From Apostichopus japonicus (lineage: Eukaryota > Echinodermata > Holothuroidea > Aspidochirotida > Stichopodidae): 64,000 nucleotides of DNA. Below, piece after piece: positions 1-10,991 of the stretch. The notes beneath the pieces are model-generated. The model saw only the letters and a program-made list of their open reading frames with translations, was not told the DNA's origin and made no database searches. The position numbers were made by a program, and so were the translations under genes. The DNA lies in NCBI RefSeq assembly GCF_037975245.1, contig NC_092578.1:17677821-17741820 (forward strand), in the 5' to 3' direction. How positions within the stretch are numbered: the first letter of the stretch is position 1; every line of letters starts with the position of its first letter.

Positions 1-284
1 ATGTATCCTAAATTCATTGGAATATTATTCAACTTAAATAATGTATGTGTGCACCCATGGCATCACACCTGCTTGCTTCAAGCCATTTCCTCGGTGGTGC
101 AAACAGCTGTGACTATTTCAAAAATATATCGATATCTCGAGAAAGCCTCGTAGGAATTGAACCCAACTTTCGCCGTCACGCTTGGAATACGTTCCTCTTT
201 TCCAGATTAAATTTTAACCTCCATAAATTATCCTTTCAAAGTACGAGAGAGAGAGCGAGAGAGAGAAATGAATATTCATCATAC

Positions 285-408
285 CATCAGGTCATCTCTC
301 TTGGAAACCACCTTCTGCATCTCGGTTGCGATATAAAACAGCACGTACAGAATGATGAACGAAGTGATGAGATTCCAATGGATGTTGTTTCTGACGCATC
401 GCAACGAC
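285..408 (-). CDS. GPCR exon: intracellular loop 1 and transmembrane helix 2
   Basis: The acceptor is CTCGTCACAG; the donor is GATG|GTATGA, usable but weaker than the other donors. The 124-nt exon (phase 2 in, phase 0 out) encodes KSLRCVRNNIHWNLITSFI followed by ILYVLFYIATEMQKVVSKRDDLM. The RC.RN.IHWNLI motif is the class B loop-1/TM2 signature, and the W after IH favours CRH-type receptors. The next exon (TM3, with WMF.EG.YLH in relatives) does not occur in the remaining 284 bases, so the gene continues outside the window. Confidence 0.92.
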
Positions 409-3400
409 CTGTGACGAGAGGGGTGAAAAAAAAATGGGGGAGGGGGCGGGAGTTAATAATAATAATAATATAATAATAACTAAGACTTATAATGCGCTAA
501 TTATAAACAAAATAGTTGTCAAAAGCGCTGTACATAAATAGTTTGAATAGAAAGAAAAGCAAAAACAATAATGCAACAATGAAAAATAATTACAAATCAA
601 ATTCAAAAATGTTTAGCATAGAGGAAGGCTATTAGTGTAGATTTGAAAAGTGATTTAATAGAATACATTTTAAATGGTTTGGGAGGGATTTCCACAATTT
701 GGTACCAGAAACTGAAAAAGCATGGTTGGCATAGGTAACCCCATTGGTTCTAGTTAATACGTTGTACGTTTTACAAGAAAGGAAAGCAATTACATTTCCT
801 TCCTTTTGTTTTGTTTTCATTCATTCATTAATTAAACTTATTCAAACTTTATGAGATCTCTTAAAACCAAAAGTTTATTAAACCACTGCTGATCTCTTTT
901 TAAGTATATATATATATTAATTATCCTGTTTCGATTGAGTTTGGCATACTCCATTGGGGTTGTAGTAAAACTGAAAGTATCATACCAAACTCACCAAAGA
1001 TGAGTCGCCATTATCTACCAAGCGTTTGTTTCTTTCTCAATATTTATATTTACGAACATTTCCATTGCTGTGGGCATATTTCGGTTTATTTGTGGTCCTT
1101 ACCGTGTAAAAGCAACAGTGCTTGGTCCTGCATGCAAATCCACCAAGGTTGATATGAGAATGGATACATGGCGAGGCAGAAAAGGGTTCAGTCTGCGAGG
1201 GGGGGGGGGTGGGGGTAGAAACTTTGAGGGACACTTTGAGGTTAACTAGAAAAATTACTACAAAATGACTAAATTCTAGTAATTTTGACCTTCCTCATAT
1301 CGACTATGAAGGGCAAATTTCATTTAAATTTTGTGATCTTACAGTTTTCCACCAACAGGGTACTTCTTAATTACGAGATTTTTAAATAGGATTTTCAAAA
1401 ACAAGAGGACAACACTTAAATATAAAGAAAAAGGGCATCTTTCATTTACAAAAGTGGAAGGAAAAAGGGGGCACTGTTGATTCATACCAAACGAGGAGCA
1501 TTCCTTTTCCTTTTTTTCACTGTTGTGGATTTTCGAATTCATTACAATATCAATTATATATATTTATATAAATTATAGCATTACATGTGTGGGACACATG
1601 AGTGCTAGAATTGCTGAAAATAGAGAAATTAGAGCCGACACTTACTTGAAGATCAGAAAGATACAGAAGGCACCGACCAGCGCTGTTAACGATAGTATGT
1701 ATCCGATGTTGAGAAGAACCTTGTGTTGTATAAACTCATGTGTATTTATGCCCTAGAAAAAAACAAGAATTAAAAAAAAAACATCAATCAATCAAATCAA
1801 CTTTGCTTTGAATGTTCACAGCATGAATTCATTAGCAAATTTAACCGGTGCTGTGGCCGGTGTGGATAAAAGCGGTGGCAGTTGAAGCAATGAGGTTTAG
1901 CAATCTGGAGGTTCCAGGTTCGATACCCGGCCGGGTCATAGGAAGGTGGGGTTTTGCATCCAAGATCAATCTATGGTTTTCCCATCTGACATGACTTTCT
2001 AAATTGAAAAGATTCCAAATTTGTGTTAAAATGTTGAATTGGAAGTCTGCACCCGATGTGTAAGTTGTAATCCATAACCCTTGCGGGTTTGTGGTCGCTT
2101 AAGCGTCGTAAAATTAACTGCGGATTATTATTATTATTTATTATAATTAAAGTTGGGATGTTAATGTATGGGTACAAGATCTGAAAGAGGATGGATTTCC
2201 ATGACCAATTGATCACTTTATTACTAGGTCGTCTACATACCTCAAACTTTCAATGTTGCAGTTATCATGTTCACAAGGTTGTAGACTTTGACCTCTGCTG
2301 ACCTCAACTGACCTTTCACCTCCACCAAAAAACAATAGTTTTTCTTCCAACCACTGAAGTGTATCTACACACCAATATGAAATTCATCAATGCTTTGCTT
2401 CAACAGTTTTCAATCTTTTACCTGGTGGGAAAGCCTCATCTACCATCATCTACCAGTTTAAGTTTCCCACCACAATTCCATTTAACAATCCCCCTCCCCC
2501 CTTTCCCAGCTTCTCCACATGCGAACTCAAAAAGCCGTCGTGTTTATCCTAGTCGGTCTACTCTGACATGCATTCAAGCCGACTTCCAAATCAACTTACA
2601 CTATCTATGACTCCGATGTCGATACACTCAAAATGTGACCTCACCCCGTCCTCCCAGGTACCGTTAGGTAAGCAAGTCCTAGACACATTTCCTGCAATAG
2701 AGGGAGAAAAAGCAAAGTATGAACAGGCAATACGTGAACTGGAATAGTACCAAAAATAACACTAGATACATGTATGAAAAACACACACAGAGGGAGTCAT
2801 CGACTGAACATTACTGTAGACACCTTGTAAAGGAAATGGTGAAGCAAATTGAATGACACCCAAGCATATATATATAACATATACATATAATATATGAGTA
2901 ACATATATACATAATATATATACATATAACATCTATAATTCACATAAAGACATAACATATATACTGTACATATACATAACATATATAAATATAACATATA
3001 TACATCAAATATATACATAACACATATATATATATATATATATGTTTAAATATATAACACATGTACATATACATATAACATATATACAGTACATAACATA
3101 TACATACGAACTGTTAACTGTAGAAACATGACAAGAGTCTTTTTTTTTCCCTTTTTCTTTGTAGCTTTTTCGAGAAAGATACGTTCTCCTTTATACATTT
3201 ATTTGCTTATTTTATATAGTTAGGAGGTAAATTCTGCTCATATCCTAAACAATCAGGCTCACTAATTGAACCCCTGCAGGTTCAAACCTCTTTTCTAGTT
3301 AGCTCTGTTCTAGGATTATAAATTGAATTTTGTGTTTTCAAGTTTTATTTCAATCAAACTTGTTAAAGATTTCGAGGCTTTATACTGGAAGCAAACTTGA

Positions 3401-5937
3401 TGTAAGATGTTAATTTTACCTAGAAGCAAAGTTTGACAGAGAGAATGTAAAGCTAGGTCAGAAAATACTGCATGAGACAAGTAACATATATGTACACTAA
3501 GAGAAGTAATGCAATACAGTTGCTTCAATTGTAGAGGGAAGCTGGTCGTACAATGACATGTATATCCTTCCACAGCAAAGAGCATCAGTGAAAACTGCAA
3601 CCTGTACATCCAGCAAAGGATTTGAACCGGTATTCATTTTGAATCAAACATGCAATGATTGCAATCCAACTTTTGTCACCCATGCCATCGACTGACTTTG
3701 AAAAAATTAAGCTGTGAACACTGAATTATGGCGGCAACAAATAAAAGTTCTTCTGCCTATTTAACATTGCATGTTTATCTAATTTATTGTTAGTTTCTAA
3801 GATTCTACATCATACATCAGGATGATGTTTAACAAACTTTTCTGGGCAACCATACCCTCAGACATCCCCCCTCCACCCAGGGTATTCTCACGCCCTCCAG
3901 TACGGGTCACAAATAAGTTTAATACCTGCCCCTTACACGAGAACTCCCAGAGGAAACCCTAATGACAAATCAATGGCCAGATAATTCAAACTGGCAGTAT
4001 CGAGCTCACCTATATAGTTGACACCTTGAAAGGGCGTTTTACAAGGACGGTACACTGTGGTGCCGGGAGGGGTCGGTGCCCAGCAGAAGATTTGATCAAA
4101 CACGTGCTCACAGTATGGTTCTGAAGAATCAAAAAGGAATATTTCAAACGGTAAAACACACAAGCATGGTGCATCTGAGTTGTGGTAGACTTTGCATGAT
4201 GTTAGTATAATGTGACTTCTCGACAAATCTTTTATTGTAGAGTCGACGACATACGTGAAGGTTACAAATTTAGCCGAAAACTATCACTTCGTCGATTGCG
4301 CTGCGTTGCACTAGACTTGGCAACGATGACATCGAACGTACACGATTTTGACAAGTTAGGCCGAAATTAGTACAAAGTTGACAGAATTTGCCAAATTGTC
4401 TAGTTGCTGCGTTGCGCGTCACATAAAAAATATATGACTTTTGTCGACAATGTTTGAGTTGACATACCTGTGTAAGTGACTATAACATTATATTTAGGTG
4501 AAAAATTGTCAAATTGATTAGTCGCTTCACTGAGCATTACTTGAAAATACCTCACAAAATATGTTTGTCCAGTTGACAAGTTATGTGACCCATAAAGGCA
4601 TTGAAGACTCGCTCCAAACCGCGTGCCGCACTTTGAAAAAGTTAACTTTTTGTTGCTTGCAAGTGAAGATGGTGGTGTCTAACACTTCTGTTACACCTCA
4701 TTCGAAACTAGGTCAGATTACCGGCATCAGACCTTTCTTTGTGCGCGAGTCTTCACACCCTTTAATATTATATCTTGCCAAAAATGATCAAGTAGTTGAG
4801 TTGCTGCATTGCAAGTAACCGGGTGACACATCAGATGTCGCAATTTGACTTGTTACACTACTACAGTAATTAAGTCTATAACTTGTCTGTCCCTTCAGGA
4901 CTACCATACATACGATACATGTTAACTCCCACAGATTTAAGTAAACTTCATCAACTGAGTGCCATGAATATGCAAGAAAAATCAATTTATTAATGCATTC
5001 TCTAACAATATTCTGATAATCTAGTTCACCCCTTATAACCTGAGAATTTCATTTGTATTATTTGTCTGTGATATTAAGAAGATATATATTCTGTCTCAAA
5101 AAAAGAAAGAGTGAAATTTTACAATCACAGAATCAACAGTTTGTTATAAAGTTCAAGGATATATAGCTGTGCTTCTCCCAACTGCAGTGTTACAAACGTC
5201 AGTCGAACTGCGCCATGACTAGTAAATCATATGTGATCAGATTGCTGAGTGCTGATTTCCTCCAGTATAAAGTAAATGTAATGGACAAGGACCTCTAGGC
5301 CTTATAGGTTTGCATGAGTACCCTACCATGCAGCCTAGCTAACTGCACTCTGTTCAATCTAGATAAAACTGTAGTGGGATGTTTGGTTATCTTCAAATGG
5401 TCCTTTCAATACCTCCTACCAATGTTTCCTCTCTGGCCCGGCTTGGGCAGTTGGTGGAAAATAGATTGGGCCAAAGCACGGGGGGGGGGGGTGCACTAGA
5501 AGATGATGCAATGCTGCAAAGCCACAGATTTCAAATGAGCATAAAAATTGGCAAAAGCTACGGAAATAAATAAATCAGCTTAGTAGAGCAGTCTTAACTC
5601 AGAAATGATACATACCTAGACCACCATTTGTGAAGTCGACCTCATGCGCTGTTTTGTTTCTCATGGAACAGATATCAAATTCATCTGACTCGTTGATTTC
5701 TTTCACTTTTGAAGGCCAGACAGTTTCTTCAAAAAAAGTCACGTTATACTTGGCCTGATCCATTTCCGCAGGAAGGTCTGTGCTTGCAGCTTCCGTAAAG
5801 TCATCCAAGGAACCAGCTGTTGGAAATTGCTCTGTTATTGTGACTTGGGCCTGCACCAGAGGTTCATCCTGGGCAGATACCAGGCAAGGCAAGATGGCGG
5901 TGAAGATGAAAGCAAACAGAAGAGTACCGACGAGATG
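285..5937 (-). CDS. Class B (secretin-family) GPCR, CRH-receptor-like; 5 exons, both ends missing
   Basis: Five minus-strand exons (5937-5616, 4120-4010, 2691-2600, 1752-1646, 408-285) join in one frame with junction phases 0/1, 1/1, 1/0, 0/2 and 2/0. They give 252 codons. In order: a hydrophobic signal core ending near LVSAQD; an acidic N-terminal stretch; a hormone-receptor domain with exactly six cysteines (ICSM, PYCE, FCWAPTPPG, YRPC, SRTC, FECI), the family's three-disulfide number; TM1; the ICL1 RCVRNNIHWN; and most of TM2. There are five N-glycosylation sequons (NVT, NES, NKT, NVS, NGT). Family knowledge: such receptors sit in the plasma membrane, bind a peptide hormone with the extracellular domain and couple mainly to Gs. 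IHWNLITSFI and RPC..PFQGV.Y resemble CRH/DH44 receptors more than calcitonin, VIP/PACAP or PDF receptors. TM3-TM7 would lie left of position 1. The first coding exon was not identified. Confidence 0.9.
455..835 (-). mobile_element. LINE 3' end (C-terminal RT-ORF remnant plus 3' UTR)
   Basis: Reading leftward, a remnant at 820-632 contains TRTNGVTYANHAFSVSG followed by TKLWKSLPNHLK. This is the AFSV.G..LWNSLP motif found at the C-terminus of many non-LTR retrotransposon reverse transcriptases (CR1/L2/Rex1-like). Beyond the stop there is an untranslated tail with two GCGC words and a terminal TTATTATTA microsatellite (455-478), typical of LINE 3' ends. It is 5'-truncated and lies in the same strand orientation as the host GPCR, inside the intron between its 285-408 and 1646-1752 exons. 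Confidence 0.7.
836..1645. other. GPCR intron sequence
   Basis: Rest of the intron between the TM1 and TM2 exons. It holds a G run near 1200-1210 and AT-rich sequence. No other coding signal is seen. Confidence 0.6.
1646..1752 (-). CDS. GPCR exon: transmembrane helix 1
   Basis: The acceptor is TTTTTTTCTAG and the donor TTCAA|GTAAGT. The 107-nt exon (phase 0 in, phase 2 out) encodes a short linker (GINTHEFIQHK) and then VLLNIGYILSLTALVGAFC followed by IFLIF. This is a single membrane-spanning helix with the family's GY-x-(I/L)-SL pattern of TM1. Confidence 0.92.
1842..2150 (+). mobile_element. tRNA-derived SINE with ATT-repeat tail
   Basis: The head contains a pol III B-box-like GGTTCGATACCC (about 1917-1928) preceded by a tRNA-like segment. 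A roughly 180-bp body follows and ends in a (TTA)n run at about 2126-2150. It lies in the GPCR intron between the TM1 exon and the second hormone-domain exon, antisense to the gene. Confidence 0.55.
2600..2691 (-). CDS. GPCR exon: hormone-receptor domain, second half
   Basis: The acceptor is CTCCCTCTATTGCAG and the donor AGT|GTAAGT. The 92-nt exon (phase 1 in, phase 0 out) encodes GNVSRTCLPNGTWEDG then VRSHFECIDIGVIDS. It supplies cysteines 5 and 6 and the conserved NG(T/S)W motif, and closes the peptide-binding domain. Two further sequons (NVS, NGT) lie here. It is too short to stand out as an ORF and was found by reading the minus strand for the expected domain end. Confidence 0.92.
2865..3110. 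repeat. TA/CATA-rich microsatellite tract
   Basis: Irregular repeats of ATAACATATATACA-like units with a pure (TA) stretch near 3023-3042. ORFs across it are low-complexity artefacts. It lies in the GPCR intron 2692-4009. Confidence 0.85.
3111..4009. other. GPCR intron sequence, nothing recognised
   Basis: AT-rich unique-looking intron sequence. The 97-codon minus-strand ORF at 3316-3609 has no recognisable domain or splice context and is treated as chance. Confidence 0.5.
4010..4120 (-). CDS. GPCR exon: hormone-receptor domain, first half
   Basis: The acceptor is TTGATTCTTCAG and the donor ATAG|GTGAGC. The 111-nt exon (phase 1 in, phase 1 out) encodes PYCEHVFDQIFCW, APTPPGTTVYRPC and KTPFQGVNYI. 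This is the core class B signature C-x5-FD-x3-CW-x-x-TP-x-G-x5-PC-x3-F-x-G. Its cysteines are numbers 2, 3 and 4 of the six in the domain. It is the most diagnostic exon for the family. Confidence 0.93.
   Translation of the reverse strand, partial: NHTVSTCLIKSSAGHRPLPAPQCTVLVKRPFKVSTI
4260..4860. repeat. Degenerate repeat in GPCR intron
   Basis: Related words of the type AAATTG-x-CTAGT-x-GCTGCRTTGC recur near 4285, 4390, 4510 and 4790, mixed with TTGACA(A/T) words. This suggests an old, diverged tandem repeat of roughly 120 bp. It was judged by eye only. Confidence 0.35.
4861..5615. other. GPCR intron sequence, nothing recognised
   Basis: Remaining sequence of the intron between the signal-peptide exon and the first hormone-domain exon. 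A 10-base G run lies near 5481-5490. No coding or mobile-element signal is seen. Confidence 0.5.
5616..5937 (-). CDS. GPCR exon: signal-peptide core and N-terminal extracellular region
   Basis: The acceptor is a pyrimidine-rich run ending CTTCCAG just above 5937; the donor is CTAG|GTATGT at 5616/5615. The exon has 107 codons plus one base. It begins HLVGTLLFAFIFTAILPCLVSA, typed here in two parts: HLVGTLLFAFI then FTAILPCLVSA, a hydrophobic core with a plausible signal cleavage after SA. An acidic stretch follows, with sequons at YNVT, INES and RNKT and the first domain cysteine in DICSM. The frame stays open upstream to an ATG at 6099, so a start inside a longer first exon is possible. The strong acceptor makes a separate upstream start exon more likely. 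Ending in phase 1 (G) fits the next exon, which supplies AA to make Glu. Confidence 0.85.
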
Positions 5938-6123
5938 CTGGAAGAACAAGAAAAGAAGAAGATGAAGAATAGATGGGATGAATAAAAGGATGCAGGGAAT
6001 TACTTTTATCCGGTATATCATAGATAAATAGCATGGCAAAAAGGGCAAGTTTGCTACACAAAAATGCAACAATGTACATGCTAGTATACACTGAAGCATA
6101 CATATATATACTACGATTTCAAT

Positions 6124-6159
<36 letters not shown>

Positions 6160-7680
6160 CTATTGTTACTATTTTATGGGGAAATCAAATTCATCCACAT
6201 ACGATGTCATATGTTATGTTATGTTATGTTTATACACGTAATATCTTATGTTTTCATTGCCACAACAATTTAAAACCTTCAATAGCTGTCAATCCTTCCA
6301 ACTATCACGAGGATGCATGGAATATATTAAGTTTTTCCTTGCATTTTCTCAATGGGGAAAACAAAAAATATTTTGATGGTAAAAAGAGGTGTTAAAAGGG
6401 TTTGAAAGCATTTAGATGTTTTAATTATGTCTATAAGACTGTCCTCCAGCAACAATTCTCTTTAAATTTCTTATTTCAGTTTGAAACCTCTCCATATACC
6501 GCAGCCCCATTTCTTAAGTATATATGGGCAAGGACTTACAGTAATTTACATCCACAAATACACTGGTACTTTTTGCAACAAATATATATCCCAAAACGAT
6601 TTCAAGGTGGAAATGTGACAGTTTCGAGTTCAACTTTACAGAGAATTTCAACTGCAAGTATAAAACAAATACAATGTTAATTCTTGTTTGATTATAAACA
6701 ATAACTGAGATCTTGTGTTGAAGTAACAACTTTTTTTGACATCTTAACTCTGTGTAGTGGCTCTACACAGCAGATATAACCAGATGTACTTTACAGTCAT
6801 GATATGAAACTTGCATAACTTTACCAGACAAACTACTTAACATGAATGTCTATAAAATATGAGCCTTGAATTATTGTACAGTTAGAGAAAGGTCTTGGGA
6901 CCTTACCCTTTATAATGGGGCATCAAAATTCATAGCAATACAAATAATGCCCTGCTTGAGTATGCTAGCAAGTCTCACAATGCATTTTCCACAACAATTT
7001 GACGAGTGAAAATACTGTCAGTTCAAAACCTTTAAGTGTGCCATAAATCACACCATCACATAATGATGAAGACATTATACTCTTCACATTGAAGACCTTG
7101 AACAGGTACTGTTTTATGCCAATTATTTGCATACATCTCTAGGCCAAAGGATGTAACTAATTGAACTGCATATCTGCACTAGTCTGCCAATTATCTAACT
7201 TTGTAAGTGTCAAAATGACAGCAATTTCTGGGCAGCCAAGGTCGATCATCAAAAAGTCTCATGAATTGATTATTTCTACAGTACCCAGCAGAGAAATATC
7301 TACCACCTTTGTGCCTACTTATAGCTAGCATAAAACAGCATAGCAATGTTTAATCACATCCTAGTAAGAAAACACAAATTCAACAAGTGCTTCCAAGGAC
7401 AATTAATAATTTGTCTTGTAATTTTTTAAAGTACGGAAATGTGAACATCGCCATTACCAGGCCGCAAAGAAGCACACCAAATGTAGCCCCCATTATCCTA
7501 AATCACCCATGCAATCATATCCATAAAGAAAGTTGACAATGCAGGCTCTGGGCTAGCCCTACTGTAAATGTTTGTTAAGAGGCCTAAGCTGGTAGTAGCC
7601 TTCTAACATGGTCAGTTTGACTAGTACGTACAAGGCTAGTACTGTAGTACTAGTACTTAGTAAGTAGCATGGTGGGCTCA
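5938..7680. other. Upstream or first-intron region of the GPCR
   Basis: Contains a short (TA) array (about 6127-6157) and a TATGT repeat (about 6211-6230). The missing start exon of the receptor could lie here or far to the right. I could not pick it out, because a short exon with one ATG and a donor is not distinguishable by eye. Confidence 0.5.
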
Positions 7681-7682
7681 TA

Positions 7683-8230
7683 ATTGACGCACTTAAGGAT
7701 TGGATTGACGATGTCGGTCAACATAAAATCAAAATCACTCAACTGCATGCACTTTTCATATGTGTAGTTTCTTAGAAATGTAATGATCTCAATATATTAT
7801 TGTTCTGTGCCTACGCAACGTACAATTGAGAAGAATTTGACCACAAAATGTCTGCTGAGTCAAGTTCTTTCATACCCCTAAATTGACACATTTGTCGAGA
7901 AGCTAACTGTAGTGTAGGCCTAAGTATACATCCATTGACTTTAGATGCTGTTTGCTAGGCTCTGAACCTCTAAGCTTAGACAGGTCAGGTCCCAGAGAGT
8001 AGTGGTATCATATTGAAGTAATTTTGGTTATTTTTAGGGAGAAAGATTTCCAAATGTCCAAAAAATGTGTAAAACTGGGGGGAGGGTGTTAAAAGCTTAA
8101 AAAATACCACAATTTGGTCAGCAAGTAGCTGAAATGGATTCAAACTCATGAAATATGTAATTCTGCTTGACTGCAAAAAGTTTAGGTGGCCTTCTGTATC
8201 GTTGCTAGTAATAATTGAAGGTGCGTCAAT
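7683..8230. mobile_element. Candidate TA-flanked TIR element (548 bp)
   Basis: A perfect 10-bp inverted repeat ATTGACGCAC (7683-7692) and GTGCGTCAAT (8221-8230) is flanked by TA on both sides (7681-7682, 8231-8232). That is the layout of a Tc1/mariner-type non-autonomous element. There is no coding potential inside. The short TIR makes this a moderate call. Confidence 0.4.
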
Positions 8231-8232
8231 TA

Positions 8233-9476
8233 CGAGGGTGCGTCATTTATACTTAAAGTAGTAAAAATTCAATATGGAAACGTTGTACCTAGGCCTAGCT
8301 GAAAACATGCAAAGCAGAATTTCTCGAATCAGTGAACACCTTGAAACTGACTAAAGTATACATCATTTGATTGATCCTACATTTTTTTTCAATGTTATCT
8401 TACCAATATCACGCGGTAACTTAGTGTATGTTAGGCCTAGCCAGCATTGTACGACAGAACTGTACCGAAAGACCATGAGGCTTGCCGTTAGGTTAGGACA
8501 GTAGCCTAATAGTAATACTAGTAGGCCTAAGGCCTATTTATTTACTGAGTTTTATTAAGGCCATGCCCGCCTGTCTAAGCATTCAAACGGGATACGTTAC
8601 TATGAATGCTGTTACTACGTATAAACACACGTTTGGTATTTAAACCAGGTATACATCAATCCTTTTGATCACTTTGGGTGTAAGTATTGCAGAGAAATAT
8701 ATATTTACAGCCTCTTGTCATCAGTAACTGCTTCAACTTTGCAGACGAACATTCGGTCAAGTTCGAACGTTCGGTGTAGTATAGTACGCCCACTTTATGG
8801 TACTGATGATAACCGGAACCATGGATTTACCTTTAAACTGTAGGTCAACTGTGTGTCGTGCATGAGGCCTGGGGGTCATTATAAACGTAAACTCACATGA
8901 CTCTTCTAGGCTAATAAATTGTCATGATGATACGGTTACCGTCTCGAAGTAAGGGCCTGGACTGTGGGCTTGGGTTGGTTGAGAGGGCAGCCAGGTTTCT
9001 TTTTAGGGTTTTCCAAGGGGTAGTCAGAACCTATTTTTGTAAGGAAACCTTTGTAAGATTTTCTTTTCGGCGCCGATGGGAGGGGGGGGGGTGAACTATA
9101 AATATTGGGGAGGGAACCTATAACCAGTGACACTGGAGTGGCCCGCTGTCGTTTGATTTTCGTGCGGCTATGTCACTTTTTCTTTTAAAGAAGTACCTAA
9201 ATTTATTAGCTTGGGTCAACGACAAATAACGGAGACGAACTTCCCATTGCAGTAGCGGCTTCTGGATATAAACCTAGCCCATTCTTTGAAAAGTTTGCGT
9301 ACGTAGGCCTACGCAAAATTTTCAAATTTTGCGTACTTACGGTCTGTTTTATTCCCGATATACACCACGTGGCATCGGTGCAAAGTTGGGTGAATCCACA
9401 AAACACGATGTTGTTTAAAACAACTTCATCGTCATATGGCCCTTTGTCTGGCAATCTGTAGCGTTCCTCTCGAATA
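8233..9476. other. Intergenic, nothing recognised
   Basis: Unique-looking sequence with AGGCCTA-type words and a G run near 9080-9090. No exon with plausible splice sites was found. Confidence 0.5.
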
Positions 9477-9484
9477 ACAACACC

Positions 9485-9840
9485 CATAGGCGTAGGAGCC
9501 CTATTTCATTGGGGGCGGGGGGATGTATATAACGACTTGCCGGGAAAATGTAACCAACATTTTTCTCGCGCTCCGCGCGCGTTCAACATCTTAATGTACA
9601 TATCAGATAGGCTTTCACATTGGTAATGGCGAATTAGTTGGGCAAGCTTAGAACTTTATTTTAACTTATCAAGGTGATTTGTTTTAAAATATTGATTTCC
9701 TTTAGCTACTTCATTACAATTTATTTTTCTTTGGATAGGTGCCCGAAAAATTCTCAGCCTATTGCCCGAATTTTCACAGAAATATTTGGTTGGGGGCTGC
9801 AACCCCCAGCCCCCCCCCTCCCCCGCCTCATTCGCCTAGG
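9485..9840. mobile_element. hAT-type MITE (356 bp)
   Basis: The ends are CATAGGCGTAGGAGCC and, on the opposite strand, CCTAGGCGAATGAGGC, an imperfect TIR. Candidate 8-bp target duplications flank it: ACAACACC (9477-9484) and ACAACACG (9841-9848), 7 of 8 identical. An 8-bp duplication fits the hAT superfamily. A G-rich block lies near one end and a C-rich block near the other. A related partial copy starts at 28872. Confidence 0.6.
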
Positions 9841-9848
9841 ACAACACG

Positions 9849-10940
9849 TACTATGGGTATAGACTGCAACTTATACTTACTGAAGTAAAATCCGACCAGG
9901 GAGCTGTTCCGACCCTAGGCCATCACTTTTACTGTGACTGATCGAGCCTCGTGTTTGGGATAACCTTAACTATATACAGTAGGAGTATTCTATCGGATTT
10001 AGTACGGGTTGTCAAGTGCAGAATCAAGGGTAAAACTTAATTGAACAACAGGGCATTTGGCGCAGCCGCCTGTACATACCTCTCGAACTTGTTCTTATAC
10101 GCTGTAGGCCTACGTCAGTCTATGATTTCGTCTTAATAATGTCGGCAAACAATTGATCTCAGTGAAGTCCATATGCCATCTGCCAACAGTCTGATCTTAT
10201 TTAGTAATTCCTATCTTAGAAATTTAGTCTACTACACATTGGGTTTATTTTTAACCTTCTAAACAACGTTATCTTTCTATTAACTCAATAGTCCATATAG
10301 AACCCATATGCTATGTTTAGCATAGGTAAATAAGTATACAACGCGGTTAAAATTAATCATAGTTAATTAAAGACACTGTATCTACGGAATATAGACCAAT
10401 ATATATATACATAACTATAAACACCGTAGTCTTTTAAACAACAGCTGTAAAGCAAAATGTACAAAGGTCACCCACACTCGATCACTATTAACCTGATAAA
10501 CCTAACACTGGGTATATTTAAATAGAAGTGTAAACATACATGTGTTTATTCCATACACCATGCATGGTCCCATTTATAGCATTGTCTATAGGACAATACA
10601 AATTTAGAACATCGGTTAGAGCTTTGGTTGCGTCTTTTTTTTTTCATTCTCTGTCTCCAAGCTATTTCACATATTCATAGACACACCCTCCGTCTGCTAA
10701 GCCGAGTTCCCAACCTCCCCCTCCCCCCCCCCCCCCATCAAGGGATCCCCATAAACAATGAAGCACTGCTCCTGCATGGCCCCGAATAGGATGGAACGTT
10801 TATTAGACGTGAAAGTAGCGTAAGTGGTCCCATACAGTAGTGTGACGACGGCAGTATCGTACACTGGTAACCAAGCATGTGAGTTTAGAACCATATCTCG
10901 CGTTGGTTGTGCTTTTATCATTTTCTGACCAAACTATTTA
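9849..10940. other. Intergenic, poly-C tract near 10720-10736
   Basis: AT-rich sequence without recognisable exons. The only landmark is a C run of about 15 bases near 10720-10736. Confidence 0.5.
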
Positions 10941-10991
10941 TGTGTTAACACCATAGAAATTGAAACAGGTCAATTTCTATGGTACAACACA
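10941..10991. other. Near-perfect hairpin
   Basis: TGTGTT (10941-10946), 3-nt bulge, ACCATAGAAATTGA (10950-10963), 6-nt loop, TCAATTTCTATGGT (10970-10983), 2-nt bulge, AACACA (10986-10991). This is a 20-bp stem in 51 nt. It is short for a pre-miRNA; it could be a structured RNA or a minimal palindromic repeat. Confidence 0.7.
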
